From: CAYSWV01 sp964434865
Lineage (GTDB): Bacteria > Cyanobacteriota > Cyanobacteriia > Thermostichales > Thermostichaceae
NCBI GenBank assembly: GCA_964434865.1
Contig: CAYSWV010000003.1
Span: 62,001-126,000 of the forward strand
Length of the DNA: 64,000 nucleotides
Direction: 5' to 3'
The notes under the pieces were generated by a model. That model saw only the letters and a list, made by a program, of their open reading frames with translations, was not told where the DNA came from and searched no databases. Below are positions 34,636-42,627 of the stretch, one piece after another; position 1 is the first letter of the stretch, and every line of letters begins with the position of its first letter. The position numbers and the translations under genes are program-made.

Positions 34636-35154
34636 ATGTCAATGGGTTTTACCTACCCCATTTTTGGGCCAACCATTCTCTGTCCTCACTGTCGACAGAA
34701 GATTGAAGCACTTACACTTACAGATAGTTACTTGTGTCATCGTCATGGCGCATTTGAGTCAGACCCAAACTCTCAAGATCTCATTCATCTTCAGTCTGGA
34801 CGGCGATGGCGTATGTGGCAAGGCCATTGGTTTCGGCAGCATACTGATGCTGATAGTATCCGATTTGAGATTCATGAGGAACTCGATCGATTACGGACCA
34901 AAGGCATGCGAGCGACTCAGATCATGATTGCCCAGCGCTACCGTGATCTCTTAGCGCCCTACCTAGAGCAGGGACCGTTTCGCCGACAACGTGATAAAAG
35001 TTCTCATCCTCGGCTATATGGTTTGCCAGTGGCCTTTAGTTCTGACACTGATTTAGAACCTAGCCCCTCAAGATGGGACATCATCAATTTTGAGCTGATC
35101 CAAGAGCCAGATCCAGCCTACAACCGGTCATCACCTCGCCTGACTAGGCCATAA
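34636..35154 (+). CDS. Conserved cyanobacterial protein, TIGR02652 family
   Basis: A cytoplasmic protein of about 172 residues with an N-terminal zinc-ribbon-like piece FGPTILCPHCRQKI and a later Cys/His pair YLCHRHGAFE, then RRWRMWQGHWFRQHTDADSI and a helical EELDRLRTKGMRATQIMIAQ. This matches the cyanobacterial family TIGR02652, of unknown function; the four Cys/His could bind one zinc. Start choice is open: ATG at 34636 gives MSMGFTYPIFGP, close to the usual family start; an upstream ATG at 34594 is possible. Its last 11 bases overlap the 3' end of the convergent fabG gene. Confidence 0.75.
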   Translation: MSMGFTYPIFGPTILCPHCRQKIEALTLTDSYLCHRHGAFESDPNSQDLIHLQSGRRWRMWQGHWFRQHTDADSIRFEIHEELDRLRTKGMRATQIMIAQRYRDLLAPYLEQGPFRRQRDKSSHPRLYGLPVAFSSDTDLEPSPSRWDIINFELIQEPDPAYNRSSPRLTRP

Positions 35155-35890
35155 CCATACCTCCATCTACATTGATCACTTGACCAGTAATGTAAGCAGC
35201 AGCTGGATCAGCAGCTAAAAATCGCACGACACCAGCTACTTCCTCAGGTGTACCCATACGGCCTAGTGGAATCCGGTTCAGGATCGCTTCTGCATTCAAG
35301 TTTTCAGTCATTTGAGTGGCAATAAAACCAGGAGCTACAGCATTCACAGTGACATGGCGACTGGACAATTCTCTCGCCGCAGATTTGGTAAGACCAATAA
35401 CACCTGCTTTGGCCGCACTATAGTTTGCTTGGCCTTCATTACCTGAGAGACCAATGACAGAGGTAATATTGATAATACGACCCCGGCGTTGCTTAAGCAT
35501 TACTTTTGCAGCAGCTTTCAAACACAAAAAGACTCCATTAAGGTTGAGATCAATAACAGCTCGCCAATCATCAGGTTTCATGCGAATTAGCAAGCCATCA
35601 CGAGTAATCCCAGCATTATTGACCAGAATATCAATGCGACCCCACTGCTCCATAACCTGAGCAAAGATCTGATCAACTGCCTGAGACTCGGCAACATCAC
35701 CGCCAATAGCTAGGGCTTCACCACCTTGAGCCACGATGGATTTAACAACATCTTCAGCAGCCTCTGCTGATCGGGCATAGTTAACAGCTACCTTGGCACC
35801 GTCTGCAGCTAGGGCTAAGGCAATGGCACGTCCAATACCCCGGCTAGCCCCTGTCACTAAAGCTACTTGCTCATTTAGTGAAGATCTCAT
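35144..35890 (-). CDS. fabG: 3-oxoacyl-[acyl-carrier-protein] reductase
   Basis: FabG reduces 3-oxoacyl-ACP with NADPH in fatty-acid elongation. The 248-residue short-chain dehydrogenase has the Rossmann motif VTGASRGIGRAIAL near residues 12-25, NNAG in DILVNNAGITRDGLL, the catalytic Ser-Tyr-Lys in INITSVIGLSGNEGQANYSA with the following AAKAG, and a C-terminal ITGQVINVDGGMVM. The ATG at 35890 (MRSSLNEQVALVTGAS) is preferred to an upstream TTG at 35929. It is divergent from ilvE across a repeat-bearing spacer. Confidence 0.95.
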   Translation of the reverse strand: MRSSLNEQVALVTGASRGIGRAIALALAADGAKVAVNYARSAEAAEDVVKSIVAQGGEALAIGGDVAESQAVDQIFAQVMEQWGRIDILVNNAGITRDGLLIRMKPDDWRAVIDLNLNGVFLCLKAAAKVMLKQRRGRIINITSVIGLSGNEGQANYSAAKAGVIGLTKSAARELSSRHVTVNAVAPGFIATQMTENLNAEAILNRIPLGRMGTPEEVAGVVRFLAADPAAAYITGQVINVDGGMVMA

Positions 35891-36063
35891 AGGTAAGGAC
35901 TGCTCTTGACTCAATACTTCTTGGCTCAAAGATCAAACTCCAGGCTTAACGGCAGCAGGGGTCTCGCAACCTTCTCGAACCCAGCGAAAAGTATAAATCT
36001 TTTTTGTCACGGCTTGATCTCTTTGAGTGAGACGTACATAATATAATTTACTGCTTTGAACTA

Positions 36064-36123
36064 CAGTTACATCAGACAGTTACATCGGATCGTAAATCTA
36101 GCTGATTGTAAATCTAGCTGATC
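36064..36123. repeat. Two adjacent tandem duplications (13 bp and 16 bp)
   Basis: CAGTTACATCAGA/CAGTTACATCGGA (36064-36089) is followed almost at once by GTAAATCTAGCTGATT/GTAAATCTAGCTGATC (36092-36123). Two different units have been duplicated side by side in the fabG-ilvE promoter spacer. Confidence 0.85.
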
Positions 36124-36207
36124 ATACAACTGGTAGCCTTAAGCCTAAGCCAGGAGCATTGAATCCTGTTTTTTGTTATCTCTATATTCTGTCTTGATTT
36201 GAAGCTC

Positions 36208-37122
36208 ATGCCTAACTTTCTTCCCATTGCGTATTTTCAGAATCAATTTGTACCGTTTGAGAATGCCACTATCTCAATCGCAACTCATGCTCTTCATTAT
36301 GGAACAGCAGCTTTTGGGGGCCTCCGTGGAATCCCTGATCCGCAAGATTCAAGTCAAATTTTGTTATTCCGTCTCGACCGTCATTGTAAACGATTAAGCC
36401 ACAGTGCAAAGTTTCTTCTACTTGACTTACCTGCTGACAAAATTGAATCTGCTATAATTGAATTTGTTAAACGTAACCAACCTATTGATTCTTTCTATAT
36501 TCGACCTTTCGTTTATACTTCTGATTTGGATATTTCACCTCGATTACATGAGATCGAAAAAAGTTTCTTCATCTACGGACTATATTTGGGTAATTACTTA
36601 TCTCCCGAGGGGGTGAGCTGTCGAATTAGTTCCTGGCACCGACAAGAAGATCGCAGCTTACCTCTACGTGGCAAGATTAGTGGTGCTTATATTTCCTCAG
36701 CCCTGGCTAAATCGGAAGCAGTGGCATCTGGCTTTGACGAAGCTATTCTATTAAACTCACAAGGTAAAGTCAGTGAAGCCTATGGTATGAATATTTTTAT
36801 GGTGCGGAATGGACAACTTATAACCCCTGGCTTTGATCAAGATATTCTAGAAGGGGTAACCCGAGATAGTGTGATGGTACTGGCTCGGTCTATGGGTATT
36901 GAGGTTATTGAACGACCAATTGACAAAACTGAGCTTCTCATCGCGGATGAAGTTTTCCTAACAGGGACAGCGGCTAAGATTGCTCCTGTCAAACAGGTTG
37001 AAGCTTATCAATTACCCAGCACTAATCCGATCACTTTAAAGTTGCGAGATAAGTTAACTGCTATTACCGAAAATCGTGATCCTGAATTCAGTGATTGGGT
37101 GTTTCGGATCAAGATTAGCTGA
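36208..37122 (+). CDS. ilvE: Branched-chain amino acid aminotransferase
   Basis: IlvE is a fold-type IV pyridoxal-phosphate enzyme that aminates the keto acids of leucine, isoleucine and valine. The 304-residue product shows ALHYGTAAFGGLRG (substrate pocket), IRPFVYTSD, the PLP lysine in LRGKISGAYISSALAKSEA, YGMNIFMVRNG and the phosphate-binding GVTRDSV and FLTGTAAKIAPV. ATG at 36208 is used; a TTG nine bases upstream is also in frame. A D-amino-acid transaminase or aminodeoxychorismate lyase is less likely given the ISGAYISS and GTAAKI motifs. Confidence 0.9.
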   Translation: MPNFLPIAYFQNQFVPFENATISIATHALHYGTAAFGGLRGIPDPQDSSQILLFRLDRHCKRLSHSAKFLLLDLPADKIESAIIEFVKRNQPIDSFYIRPFVYTSDLDISPRLHEIEKSFFIYGLYLGNYLSPEGVSCRISSWHRQEDRSLPLRGKISGAYISSALAKSEAVASGFDEAILLNSQGKVSEAYGMNIFMVRNGQLITPGFDQDILEGVTRDSVMVLARSMGIEVIERPIDKTELLIADEVFLTGTAAKIAPVKQVEAYQLPSTNPITLKLRDKLTAITENRDPEFSDWVFRIKIS

Positions 37123-37250
37123 ACTCAACTTGTGAAGATCAAATCTTAAAAATCAAGACTTCTAAGTAGCTGAGCTAAATTTTGTCAAAGATTTTCAATT
37201 TTCTAGTAGATTCGTTATACTGAGGCTGAACTTAATTCGATCCCTTTGGT

Positions 37251-38678
37251 ATGGTATCTACTCTATCATCTGCTCCCGCTTGGTCTCGAGCTATTATTCA
37301 GCCAGATCAGCCTTTTGGACCTGTTATCTTATCTGTCAAGTCAGGTCAGGTCCCAAATGGACTAAACGGATCACTCTATCTCAACGGGGCAGGTCGCTTA
37401 GAGCGAGGGAAGCAACGGGTAGGCCATTGGTTTGATGGCGATGGAGCCGTGCTGGCCATTCATTTTCGTAGCGGGCAAGCCACTGGGGTCTACCGTTATG
37501 TTCAAACGTCAGGCTATCAAGCTGAAGCTGAAGCTGGTCAATTTCTCTTTGGTGGCTATGGGATGACTCCATCAGGGTGGCTTTGGGAACGTTGGCAACG
37601 AGGTCTAAAAAATGCAGCTAATACCTCTGTCTTGGCTGTTCAAGATAGACTACTGGCTCTTTGGGAAGGAGACTGGCCCTATGCTCTAGATCTGACTACC
37701 CTAGCCACAAAAGGCCGTGATCCGCTAAATGGTCTTGAAGTCAACTCGCCTTTTTCTGCCCACCCCAAACGTGATCCCCAGACAGGTTACATATATAACA
37801 TAGGGGTTAGTTTGGGCCAGAATCCAACGCTAAGGCTGTATCGCTGTGATGCTTGGGGTCGTCTACAACAGCATGGTGCTATTCCGATTTCACGTTTATT
37901 TTTACACGATTTTGTGATGGCTGATCGTTATCTAGTATTTGTATTTGCCCCATTGCAGTTAAATTTTTGGCCTCTATTATTTCAAGTGACAAGTTTTAGT
38001 GATGCTTTAGTCTGGCATCCTGAAAACGGGACTGAGATTATGATTGTGGATCGAGAGACCTTTTCAGTAGTCAGTCAATTTACTACAGAGCCCTGGTTTC
38101 AATGGCACTTTGGTAATGGTTATCTTGAAGGTGATGGTTCTATCAGCCTGGACGTAGTTCGCTATCCAGATTTTTCGATTAATCGACGTTTAAAAGAAGT
38201 AGCCCATGGCAAAACCACCACCTCAGCACCGGGAGCTTTATGGCGAATACGATTAGATCCACAAGGTCAACTTCTAGATACTTATGAACTGTTAGGTCAA
38301 AGTTGTGAATTTCCTAGCTTTGATCCAGCAGTCGTTGGTCAGCCCCACCGCTACACGTATTTATCCTTACATCGGTCAGGCACAGATCTACAATCTGAGT
38401 TGTTAGATACTGTGGGTTGCTTTGATCATCAGACAAGCACTCTAACAGTAGCTGATTATGGCGATGGCTACTATCCTAGTGAGCCTATTTTTGTCAGGAA
38501 TACCGAGGATCCTGAGCATAGCTGGTTGTTAATACTTGTCTTCAATAGCCACTCAGAACGAAGTGAAATCTGGATACTAGATGCAGCACATGTCGATGAG
38601 CAACCCCTCTGTTGCTTAGAATTGCCTCAAAAAGTCTCGCTTCGCTTCCACGGAACCTGGCATGCCTCACAACATTAA
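37251..38678 (+). CDS. Carotenoid cleavage oxygenase (RPE65 family)
   Basis: A non-haem iron dioxygenase that cleaves double bonds of carotenoids or apocarotenoids. The 475-residue seven-bladed propeller shows GRLERGKQRVGHWFDGDGAV near its start and the four expected iron-binding histidines: in NSPFSAHPKRD, LFLHDFVMADRYLVF, FQWHFGNGYLEGDG and, at the C-terminus, RFHGTWHASQH. The length fits cyanobacterial apocarotenoid oxygenases such as Synechocystis ACO. The product could be retinal or another apocarotenoid. It sits alone between ilvE and the convergent ruvX gene. Confidence 0.92.
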   Translation: MVSTLSSAPAWSRAIIQPDQPFGPVILSVKSGQVPNGLNGSLYLNGAGRLERGKQRVGHWFDGDGAVLAIHFRSGQATGVYRYVQTSGYQAEAEAGQFLFGGYGMTPSGWLWERWQRGLKNAANTSVLAVQDRLLALWEGDWPYALDLTTLATKGRDPLNGLEVNSPFSAHPKRDPQTGYIYNIGVSLGQNPTLRLYRCDAWGRLQQHGAIPISRLFLHDFVMADRYLVFVFAPLQLNFWPLLFQVTSFSDALVWHPENGTEIMIVDRETFSVVSQFTTEPWFQWHFGNGYLEGDGSISLDVVRYPDFSINRRLKEVAHGKTTTSAPGALWRIRLDPQGQLLDTYELLGQSCEFPSFDPAVVGQPHRYTYLSLHRSGTDLQSELLDTVGCFDHQTSTLTVADYGDGYYPSEPIFVRNTEDPEHSWLLILVFNSHSERSEIWILDAAHVDEQPLCCLELPQKVSLRFHGTWHASQH

Positions 38679-38705
38679 GCAAAAAATCAAAATAAATCAT
38701 AGAGA

Positions 38706-39170
38706 TCAAAAAGGGGCATCTAGATCGCTAGGAGTGCCACTAATCAGCTGTCGTTTTCGGTCGAGCCACTCCTGCAAAATGATAGCGGCTGCTTGCTGAT
38801 CTATCAGTCCTTTTTGATGTTTAGCTGTCAGGCCAGCTTCTCTCAAATCCCATTCTGCTTGTACAGTTGTTAGCCGTTCGTCAATGTAATCTATAGGCAA
38901 TTGAATAGCGTGTTGGATTCGCCCCATCAGAGTTTGTACTTTTCTAGCTTGAGATCCGACAGAGCCGTCCATTTGCAAAGGCAGTCCTACAACTAGAATT
39001 TGAGCATGTCGAATCTCGATCCACCGTTGGAGTTCAGCAATGTCTGATTTGAGGGAACGGCGATGGATCACACCTAAGCCTGTGGCCAGCAGACCTAACC
39101 CATCACATCCAGCAACACCAATACGGCGGTTACCAACATCAAGACCCAGAGCTGAAATTACGTTTGGCAT
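38706..39170 (-). CDS. ruvX: Putative pre-16S rRNA nuclease / Holliday junction resolvase YqgF
   Basis: The 154-residue protein has the RNase H-like YqgF fold: LGLDVGNRRIGVAGCDG at the N-terminus with its catalytic Asp, VVGLPLQMDGSVGSQARKV, YIDERLTTVQAEWDLREAG and the C-terminal LIDQQAAAIILQEWL (Asp-Gln-Ala-Ala). The family matures the 16S rRNA 5' end; a resolvase role was proposed earlier. It is divergent from ahcY, with the 219-base spacer holding both promoters, and convergent with the carotenoid oxygenase. Confidence 0.92.
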   Translation of the reverse strand: MPNVISALGLDVGNRRIGVAGCDGLGLLATGLGVIHRRSLKSDIAELQRWIEIRHAQILVVGLPLQMDGSVGSQARKVQTLMGRIQHAIQLPIDYIDERLTTVQAEWDLREAGLTAKHQKGLIDQQAAAIILQEWLDRKRQLISGTPSDLDAPF

Positions 39171-39297
39171 CAGCTGTGATGCTCCTTCAACCCTCTGTCA
39201 TAGAATTTCCTCAATGGTTGTACCCTAATCTTCGGTATGTTACCAATATATAGTAGACTAAATAGGTTACACACTAAGTCAATCACCTTATCGAGTC

Positions 39298-39357
39298 TCA
39301 TCAGGTAAAGCCGACAAGCTCTATGTAGCACTGGATGGGCAAAGGCTGCTGATGAGT
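39298..39357 (+). promoter_or_regulatory. Structured leader before ahcY
   Basis: CTCATCAG (39298-39305) and CTGATGAG (39350-39357) are perfect reverse complements, and inside them AGCC (39310-39313) pairs with GGCT (39345-39348), leaving a four-base bulge GTAA on one side and one G on the other. A small inner GCT/AGC hairpin lies at 39319-39330. The element ends 20 bases before the AAGGA site of ahcY. It does not match the SAH or SAM riboswitch cores that I know. It could be a cis-regulatory RNA. Confidence 0.45.
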
Positions 39358-39389
39358 TACTGATTACTGTTATCAAAGGATTATTGCTC

Positions 39390-40679
39390 ATGACAACCAC
39401 CATTGATCGTCCGACCTCAAACCCAAAACATGAGGTGAAGGATCTGAGTCTAGCGCCATTGGGCAAACAGCGGATTGAATGGGCGGCACGGGAGATGCCT
39501 GTTCTGGCTCAAATTCGAGATCGGTTTGCTGCTGAAAAGCCACTTGAAGGAATCAGACTCGTTGCCTGCTGCCACGTCACCACTGAAACCGCTAACTTAG
39601 CCTTAGCGTTGAAGGCTGGTGGTGCCGATAGCGTTTTGATCGCCAGTAACCCTCTATCAACTCAGGATGATGTTGCAGCTAGCTTAGTGGCTGATCATGG
39701 CATCTCAGTCTTTGCTTATAAAGGTGAAGACGTGGAGACCTATCGTCGTCATGTTCAAATTGCTTTGGATCATCATCCTAATGTGATTATTGATGATGGT
39801 AGCGATGTTACTGTGGAGCTAGTACAACACCGAGCTGACCAGATCGCTGAAATTATTGGAACAACTGAAGAAACGACAACTGGAATTGTGCGGTTGCAGG
39901 CTATGTTTAATGACGGGGCTCTAAAGTTCCCAGCCATGAAAGTCAATGATGCAGCAACCAAGCATTTCTTTGATAACCGCTATGGTACTGGTCAATCCAC
40001 TTTAGATGGCATTATCCGAGCTACTAATATCTTATTGGCTGGACGCACCATTGTAGTTGCTGGCTATGGCTGGTGCTCTAAAGGGGTAGCTCAGCGAGCT
40101 CGGGGCTTAGGCGGCCACGTGATTGTGACTGAAGTTGATCCTATCCGAGCTTTAGAAGCCGTTATGGATGGATTCCCTGTGAAGCCTATGATCGAAGCTG
40201 CTCAAGTGGGTGATCTCTTCATTACTGTGACCGGTAACAAGCACGTGATTCGAGAGGAACACTTTGCTGCTATGAAGAATGGCGCCATTGTGTGTAACTC
40301 AGGTCACTTTGATATTGAAATTGATCTAGTGGCTTTAGAAGCTCAAACTGTAGAAAAGTTTAGTGTCCGGCCCTTTGTGGTTGAGTACAAGCTTAAGAAT
40401 GGCAAGTCGATCATTGTCCTAGGTGAAGGTCGCTTGATTAATCTAGCAGCCGCTGAAGGCCACCCAGCAAGCGTTATGGATATGAGCTTTGCTAATCAAG
40501 CCTTAGCTTGTGAGTTTCTAGCGAAAAACAGAGGCAAATTAGATCCAGGTCTTTACTCTATCCCTGAAGATCTAGATCGTGAGATCGCAGCCCTAAAACT
40601 AAAAGCTATGGGCATCTCCATTGATTCCTTGACTAATAGTCAAGTAGAGTACATGAACAGTTGGACTGCTGGCACATAA
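39390..40679 (+). CDS. ahcY: Adenosylhomocysteinase
   Basis: AhcY hydrolyses S-adenosylhomocysteine to adenosine and homocysteine, removing the inhibitor left by methyltransferases such as ChlM. The 429-residue NAD-dependent enzyme shows the substrate-side residues in ACCHVTTETANLALAL, DDGSDVT, the Lys/Asp of FPAMKVNDAATKHFFDNRYG, the NAD-binding VAGYGWCSKGVAQRARGLG, and the C-terminal EGRLINLAAAEGHPA with the final domain that closes the cofactor site. The start is ATG at 39390 with AAGGA upstream, rather than a TTG six bases before. The gene ends in a clear intrinsic terminator. Confidence 0.96.
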   Translation: MTTTIDRPTSNPKHEVKDLSLAPLGKQRIEWAAREMPVLAQIRDRFAAEKPLEGIRLVACCHVTTETANLALALKAGGADSVLIASNPLSTQDDVAASLVADHGISVFAYKGEDVETYRRHVQIALDHHPNVIIDDGSDVTVELVQHRADQIAEIIGTTEETTTGIVRLQAMFNDGALKFPAMKVNDAATKHFFDNRYGTGQSTLDGIIRATNILLAGRTIVVAGYGWCSKGVAQRARGLGGHVIVTEVDPIRALEAVMDGFPVKPMIEAAQVGDLFITVTGNKHVIREEHFAAMKNGAIVCNSGHFDIEIDLVALEAQTVEKFSVRPFVVEYKLKNGKSIIVLGEGRLINLAAAEGHPASVMDMSFANQALACEFLAKNRGKLDPGLYSIPEDLDREIAALKLKAMGISIDSLTNSQVEYMNSWTAGT

Positions 40680-40713
40680 CTTAGGCTAGCTAACAGAATA
40701 TTTTAGTTGGTAG

Positions 40714-40740
40714 GCTGCCTACTTTAAGGGCAGCTTTTTT
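40714..40740 (+). terminator. Intrinsic terminator of ahcY
   Basis: GCTGCC (40714-40719) and GGCAGC (40729-40734) form a 6-bp stem with a 9-base loop, followed immediately by TTTTTT. It lies 35 bases after the ahcY stop and 34 before the ndhE stop on the other strand. Confidence 0.85.
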
Positions 40741-40774
40741 GTGCAGAAGAATAACGCAAGCAATCTTAAACTAA

Positions 40775-41083
40775 CTACCACTTCAGTAAATTGAAGCTTT
40801 CCATATCAATGGTAGATCGGTTGCGGTAAATCCCTAGCACAATGGCTAAACCTACAGCTGCCTCAGCAGCAGCCACAGTAATCACAAATACAGAAAAGAC
40901 TTGACCGCGAATGCTAGCTGAATCTAAGAAGTTAGAGAATGCAATGAAGTTTAAATTGACTGCATTTAACATCAATTCAATCGACATCAACACTCGAATG
41001 GCGTTACGACTCACAATTAAGCCAAAAATACCAACACAAAAAAGGATCGCCGCCACAATCAGGAAAAACTCAAGCTGTAACAT
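40775..41083 (-). CDS. ndhE: NAD(P)H-quinone oxidoreductase subunit 4L (NdhE/NuoK)
   Basis: A 102-residue membrane subunit of the cyanobacterial NDH-1 complex, which takes electrons from ferredoxin to plastoquinone while pumping protons. Three transmembrane helices are visible. The middle helix contains the conserved Glu in LMSIELMLNAVNLNFIAF and the third the pattern TVAAAEAAVGLAIVLGIYR. AGAGG precedes the ATG. It follows ndhG by 41 bases. The usual partners ndhA and ndhI are not upstream of ndhG in this window. Confidence 0.95.
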   Translation of the reverse strand: MLQLEFFLIVAAILFCVGIFGLIVSRNAIRVLMSIELMLNAVNLNFIAFSNFLDSASIRGQVFSVFVITVAAAEAAVGLAIVLGIYRNRSTIDMESFNLLKW

Positions 41084-41124
41084 AGTTAGCCTCTTAATTA
41101 AATCATCACGTGAAACTGTTATAG

Positions 41125-41733
41125 CTAGGACTTGGATTCAGTAGTTGTCACAGGAATCTCAGGCCGTGAGCGCTCCAGTAAATTAAGGTCTCCCCAAGAC
41201 GCCCCTTCTTCAATTAAAGATTCTGAAACAAATTCACGTCGGGCCAACACGATAGCTCCCACTAATGCCATCAACAGCAAAACTGAAGCCACTTCAAATG
41301 GAAGCAGGTAGTCACTGAAGAAGTGGCCCCCCATCAACAAAATACTACTAACGGATGCAACAGGCTCTAACTCCCAAGGTGTGCTCACAATCATGGCTGA
41401 CAATAATCCTAGAAGTCCGAGACAGACCAAAGCGGTGACCCCATTACGTAGCCAGCCCAATTTGATCGTTGAAAAGGTGTACTGACGGTTAACCAGCATG
41501 ATAGCGAACAAAATTAACACATTGACAGCACCAACATAGATGAGAACCTGGGCGGCGGCGACAAAATCTGCATTCAATAGCAAATAGAGACCAGCCATGC
41601 TTAAGAAGACGCCCCCTAACAGAAAACCAGAGTAAACAATATTAGGAGACAGCACTACACCAAAGGCAAAGCTAATAGCCAGTAGCGCTAAAACTCCGAA
41701 AGCAATTATCTGCACACCATCTGCCAGCGTCAC
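41125..41733 (-). CDS. ndhG: NAD(P)H-quinone oxidoreductase subunit 6 (NdhG/NuoJ)
   Basis: The 202-residue membrane subunit has five transmembrane segments, among them LYLLLNADFVAAAQVLIYVG with the conserved VGAVNVLILFAIML that follows. It begins with GTG at 41733, supported by AAAGGAGAG eight bases upstream. The C-terminal 35 residues are soluble. In most cyanobacteria the order is ndhA-ndhI-ndhG-ndhE; here ndhG is the first gene of the pair and a non-ndh gene lies upstream, so the cluster has been split. Confidence 0.95.
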   Translation of the reverse strand: MTLADGVQIIAFGVLALLAISFAFGVVLSPNIVYSGFLLGGVFLSMAGLYLLLNADFVAAAQVLIYVGAVNVLILFAIMLVNRQYTFSTIKLGWLRNGVTALVCLGLLGLLSAMIVSTPWELEPVASVSSILLMGGHFFSDYLLPFEVASVLLLMALVGAIVLARREFVSESLIEEGASWGDLNLLERSRPEIPVTTTESKS

Positions 41734-41749
41734 GTGATCTCTCCTTTGA

Positions 41750-41775
41750 GCTTCAGTTGTTTGGGCTTCAGTTGT
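41750..41775. repeat. 11-bp duplication upstream of ndhG
   Basis: GCTTCAGTTGT occurs at 41750 and 41765 with a period of 15 bases, just upstream of the ndhG ribosome binding site. Confidence 0.6.
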
Positions 41776-41946
41776 CAGGATCGGCCAGATTCTTAGACTG
41801 ATCCTCAGACATCATAAGACTTAATGCCATCAATGGCTACGTAGTTACTGGTTCTCCCTCTCATGACTAGCCTGACACGGTCGTAGAGCCATCTTACAAG
41901 CATCAAAGTCTCAAATTATCTGCGCCAACTATCACGTTATTCAGCT

Positions 41947-41974
41947 TATGGATAGATAAGTCTATGGATAGATA
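41947..41974. repeat. Tandem duplication at the 3' end of a gene
   Basis: TATGGATAGATA occurs at 41947 and 41963, period 16. The second copy lies within the last codons of the unknown secreted protein gene, the first just outside, so the duplication spans the stop codon. Confidence 0.7.
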
Positions 41975-42450
41975 TAAGGAATAAAGTTACGTTCGACTGT
42001 CAATAGATACAAGGTATTGGGAGGCGGATCTGGAAAAGTAAACCCTTGGCCATATTTTTCTTCTAAAGTGGTAACCTCCCAAAAAATGACATGATTCAAA
42101 ATTCGAGATCCATCCGTCCAGTAACGACCTTGATCAGGTATACTTTCTAACTGTCGAGTATAGGTTCGTCCTTTGAATTCAAACTGTGGTGGCAACCGAT
42201 CAATGGGACTAGGATCTGAAATAATGGGATCTGGATCATCTTCAGAACTCGGATCAGAACTGAACTCATCAAGATTTAGGTTAGGTTCTAGCTTGCTAGG
42301 AGGGGATGGGCTTCGATCGGTAGTTGGAAACAGAGGAGTTTGGGCCAAACTCTTTTGAATATTTAGGGAACTGCACCAACCTGTTATCAGTGACACAAGA
42401 CCTAATCCCAGCCAAATAACTACCTGTTTGGGTTTAGGGTGCGGTTGCAT
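41962..42450 (-). CDS. Unknown secreted or lumenal protein with Pro/Ser/Asp-rich linker
   Basis: The 162-residue product has an N-terminal signal segment (VVIWLGLGLVSLITGWCSSL, about residues 10-29) which includes a possible lipobox ending at Cys26. A Pro/Ser/Asp-rich linker follows (PSSEDDPDPIISDPSPIDRL), then a compact domain of about 75 residues rich in aromatics: FEFKGRTYTRQLESIPDQG and HVIFWEVTTLEEKYG, ending YLLTVERNFIPYIYP. I do not recognise the domain. The gene lies 228 bases upstream of ndhG on the same strand. Confidence 0.6.
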   Translation of the reverse strand: MQPHPKPKQVVIWLGLGLVSLITGWCSSLNIQKSLAQTPLFPTTDRSPSPPSKLEPNLNLDEFSSDPSSEDDPDPIISDPSPIDRLPPQFEFKGRTYTRQLESIPDQGRYWTDGSRILNHVIFWEVTTLEEKYGQGFTFPDPPPNTLYLLTVERNFIPYIYP

Positions 42451-42627
42451 TAAAACGCTCTCTTAAAAACGCCATTCTGATGATACCTCCATTTGGAGGA
42501 TGAGAGGATACATAGATCAGCTACGCTCAACAGCAATGACTTTGAGAATAATAATCCCATCAATGAATCGGTTTATAAGCTAGGGTCGACAGCAGTAGTG
42601 ATTAGATTTGATCTAAAAGGTAACAGA

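Noticed and set aside
35950..35995. GGGTTCGAGAAGG-like T-arm on the minus strand
   Set aside because: No acceptor, D or anticodon arm can be built around it; it is not a tRNA.
39170..39466. 98-codon minus-strand frame over the ahcY leader and start
   Set aside because: It overlaps the ahcY coding start and the ruvX start, and its sequence has no protein-like pattern.
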